This document shows positions 14,980 to 15,345 of a stretch of DNA of 15,345 nt, one piece after another. The notes beneath the pieces were generated by a model, which saw only the letters and a program-made list of their open reading frames with translations, made no database searches and was not told where the DNA came from. How positions within the stretch are numbered: the first letter of the stretch is position 1; every line of letters begins with the position of its first letter. Origin of the DNA: an uncultured Bacilli bacterium (lineage in GTDB: Bacteria; Bacillota_I; Bacilli_A; RF39; UBA660); contig CANQLF010000068.1 in NCBI GenBank assembly GCA_947624635.1, forward strand, positions 1 through 15,345, read 5' to 3'. Made by a program: the position numbers and the translations under genes.

Positions 14980-15000
14980 TAAAAAGTTGATAACTTTTTA
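14980..15000 (+). promoter_or_regulatory. 5' leader hairpin of the TasA-like transcript
   Basis: TAAAAAGTT (14980-14988) pairs perfectly with AACTTTTTA (14992-15000) across a GAT loop. It starts 10 nt after the -10 box, essentially at the predicted 5' end, mirroring the hairpin after promoter 1. It is likely an mRNA-stabilising element; a weak attenuator is less likely because no T tract follows. Confidence 0.45.
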
Positions 15001-15037
15001 AAAATGTTAATACTAAAAATAGAAGGAGTAAAAGAAT

Positions 15038-15345
15038 ATGTTAGAGAATAATAATGAAAAAAGAAAGAAAACAATAACAGTAACAATAATCGGAATAATA
15101 GCTATATTAATAGTATTAATAACAGCAACCTATGCATGGTTTAGTTCAAGAAGTGAAGCTGAGTCACAACCAATAACAACAGCAAAAGTAGATTTAGTAG
15201 TAGAAATACCTGAAGGTGCAGAACACATAACAAATATAAAACCAACAACATGGGATACAAAAGATATGACAAAAAATAATGATAATACAGATATAGTACA
15301 AATACCAATAACAGTAACAAATAATTCTACAATAGATGTAAAATA
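15038..15345 (+). CDS. TasA/camelysin-like secreted surface protein, N-terminal part
   Basis: The first 102 codons of a gene cut by the window end, with AGAAGGAG (15021-15028) nine bases before ATG. The N-terminus is polar and charged (MLENNNEKRKK). A hydrophobic segment of about 22 residues follows, ending in TATYAWFSS (about 30-38). This is the signature of SipW-processed TasA/camelysin-type proteins, where cleavage would fall near the Ala before WF. The mature part begins with a Ser/Glu stretch, then beta-strand-like text (AKVDLVVEI, DIVQIPITVTNNS) fitting the jelly-roll fold of that family. It is probably a fibre or matrix protein on the cell surface; no SipW gene is visible. Expression comes from the poly-G promoter. 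Assignment to TasA proper is uncertain because the C-terminus is missing. Confidence 0.7.
   Translation, partial: MLENNNEKRKKTITVTIIGIIAILIVLITATYAWFSSRSEAESQPITTAKVDLVVEIPEGAEHITNIKPTTWDTKDMTKNNDNTDIVQIPITVTNNSTIDVK

Overview
The window is very AT-rich and every gene lies on the + strand. Coding is dense, and start sites typically carry GGAGG or GGTGAT ribosome-binding sites. Trp is TGG throughout, and TGA acts as a stop (for example at 208-210 and 1929-1931), so the standard bacterial code applies and Mycoplasma-type code 4 does not. A TagO/WecA-like enzyme, AddAB rather than RecBCD, low GC and an ATYAWFS (TasA/camelysin-like) surface protein point to a low-GC member of the Bacillota. The compact recombination proteins suggest a small-genome, host-associated Bacilli-type lineage; that placement is inference.

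Region 1 (1-4086) looks like a cell-surface glycan module. It holds the C-terminal end of a UbiA-family polyprenyl-phosphate phosphoribosyltransferase, a large multi-spanning GT-C-like protein, and a HAD-IB phosphatase whose start overlaps the preceding stop (ATGA). A second GT-C glycosyltransferase follows as a separate unit. A terminator overlaps the end of the HAD gene. The second GT-C gene then has its own promoter, whose 17-bp spacer contains seven consecutive G. The genes fit synthesis and use of a lipid-linked pentose donor outside the membrane.

Region 2 (4087-4397) contains a terminator, a decayed fragment of a collagen-like (Gly-X-Y) protein gene, and a strong extended -10 promoter for the next operon. 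Region 3 (4398-8048) is that operon. It has a UDP-GlcNAc:polyprenyl-phosphate GlcNAc-1-phosphate transferase, then a divergent pRiA4b ORF-3-like protein, a SWIM zinc-finger protein and a large unrecognised protein. It ends at a hairpin/T-tract terminator.

Region 4 (8065-14835) is a DNA-repair operon: a short AddB, a small four-helix membrane protein, AddA and an HD-domain hydrolase, with short gaps around addA. A strong dyad follows.

Region 5 (14836-15345) holds a second promoter of the poly-G type (eight G in a 16-bp spacer) and the start of a TasA/camelysin-like secreted protein, cut off by the window end.

The most notable signal is the pair of poly-G spacer promoters 12.4 kb apart. They share sequence well beyond the -35 box and G-run. 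Each is followed by a hairpin at the predicted 5' end of the transcript, and each drives a cell-surface gene. They look like members of a dispersed, slippage-prone (phase-variable) promoter family.
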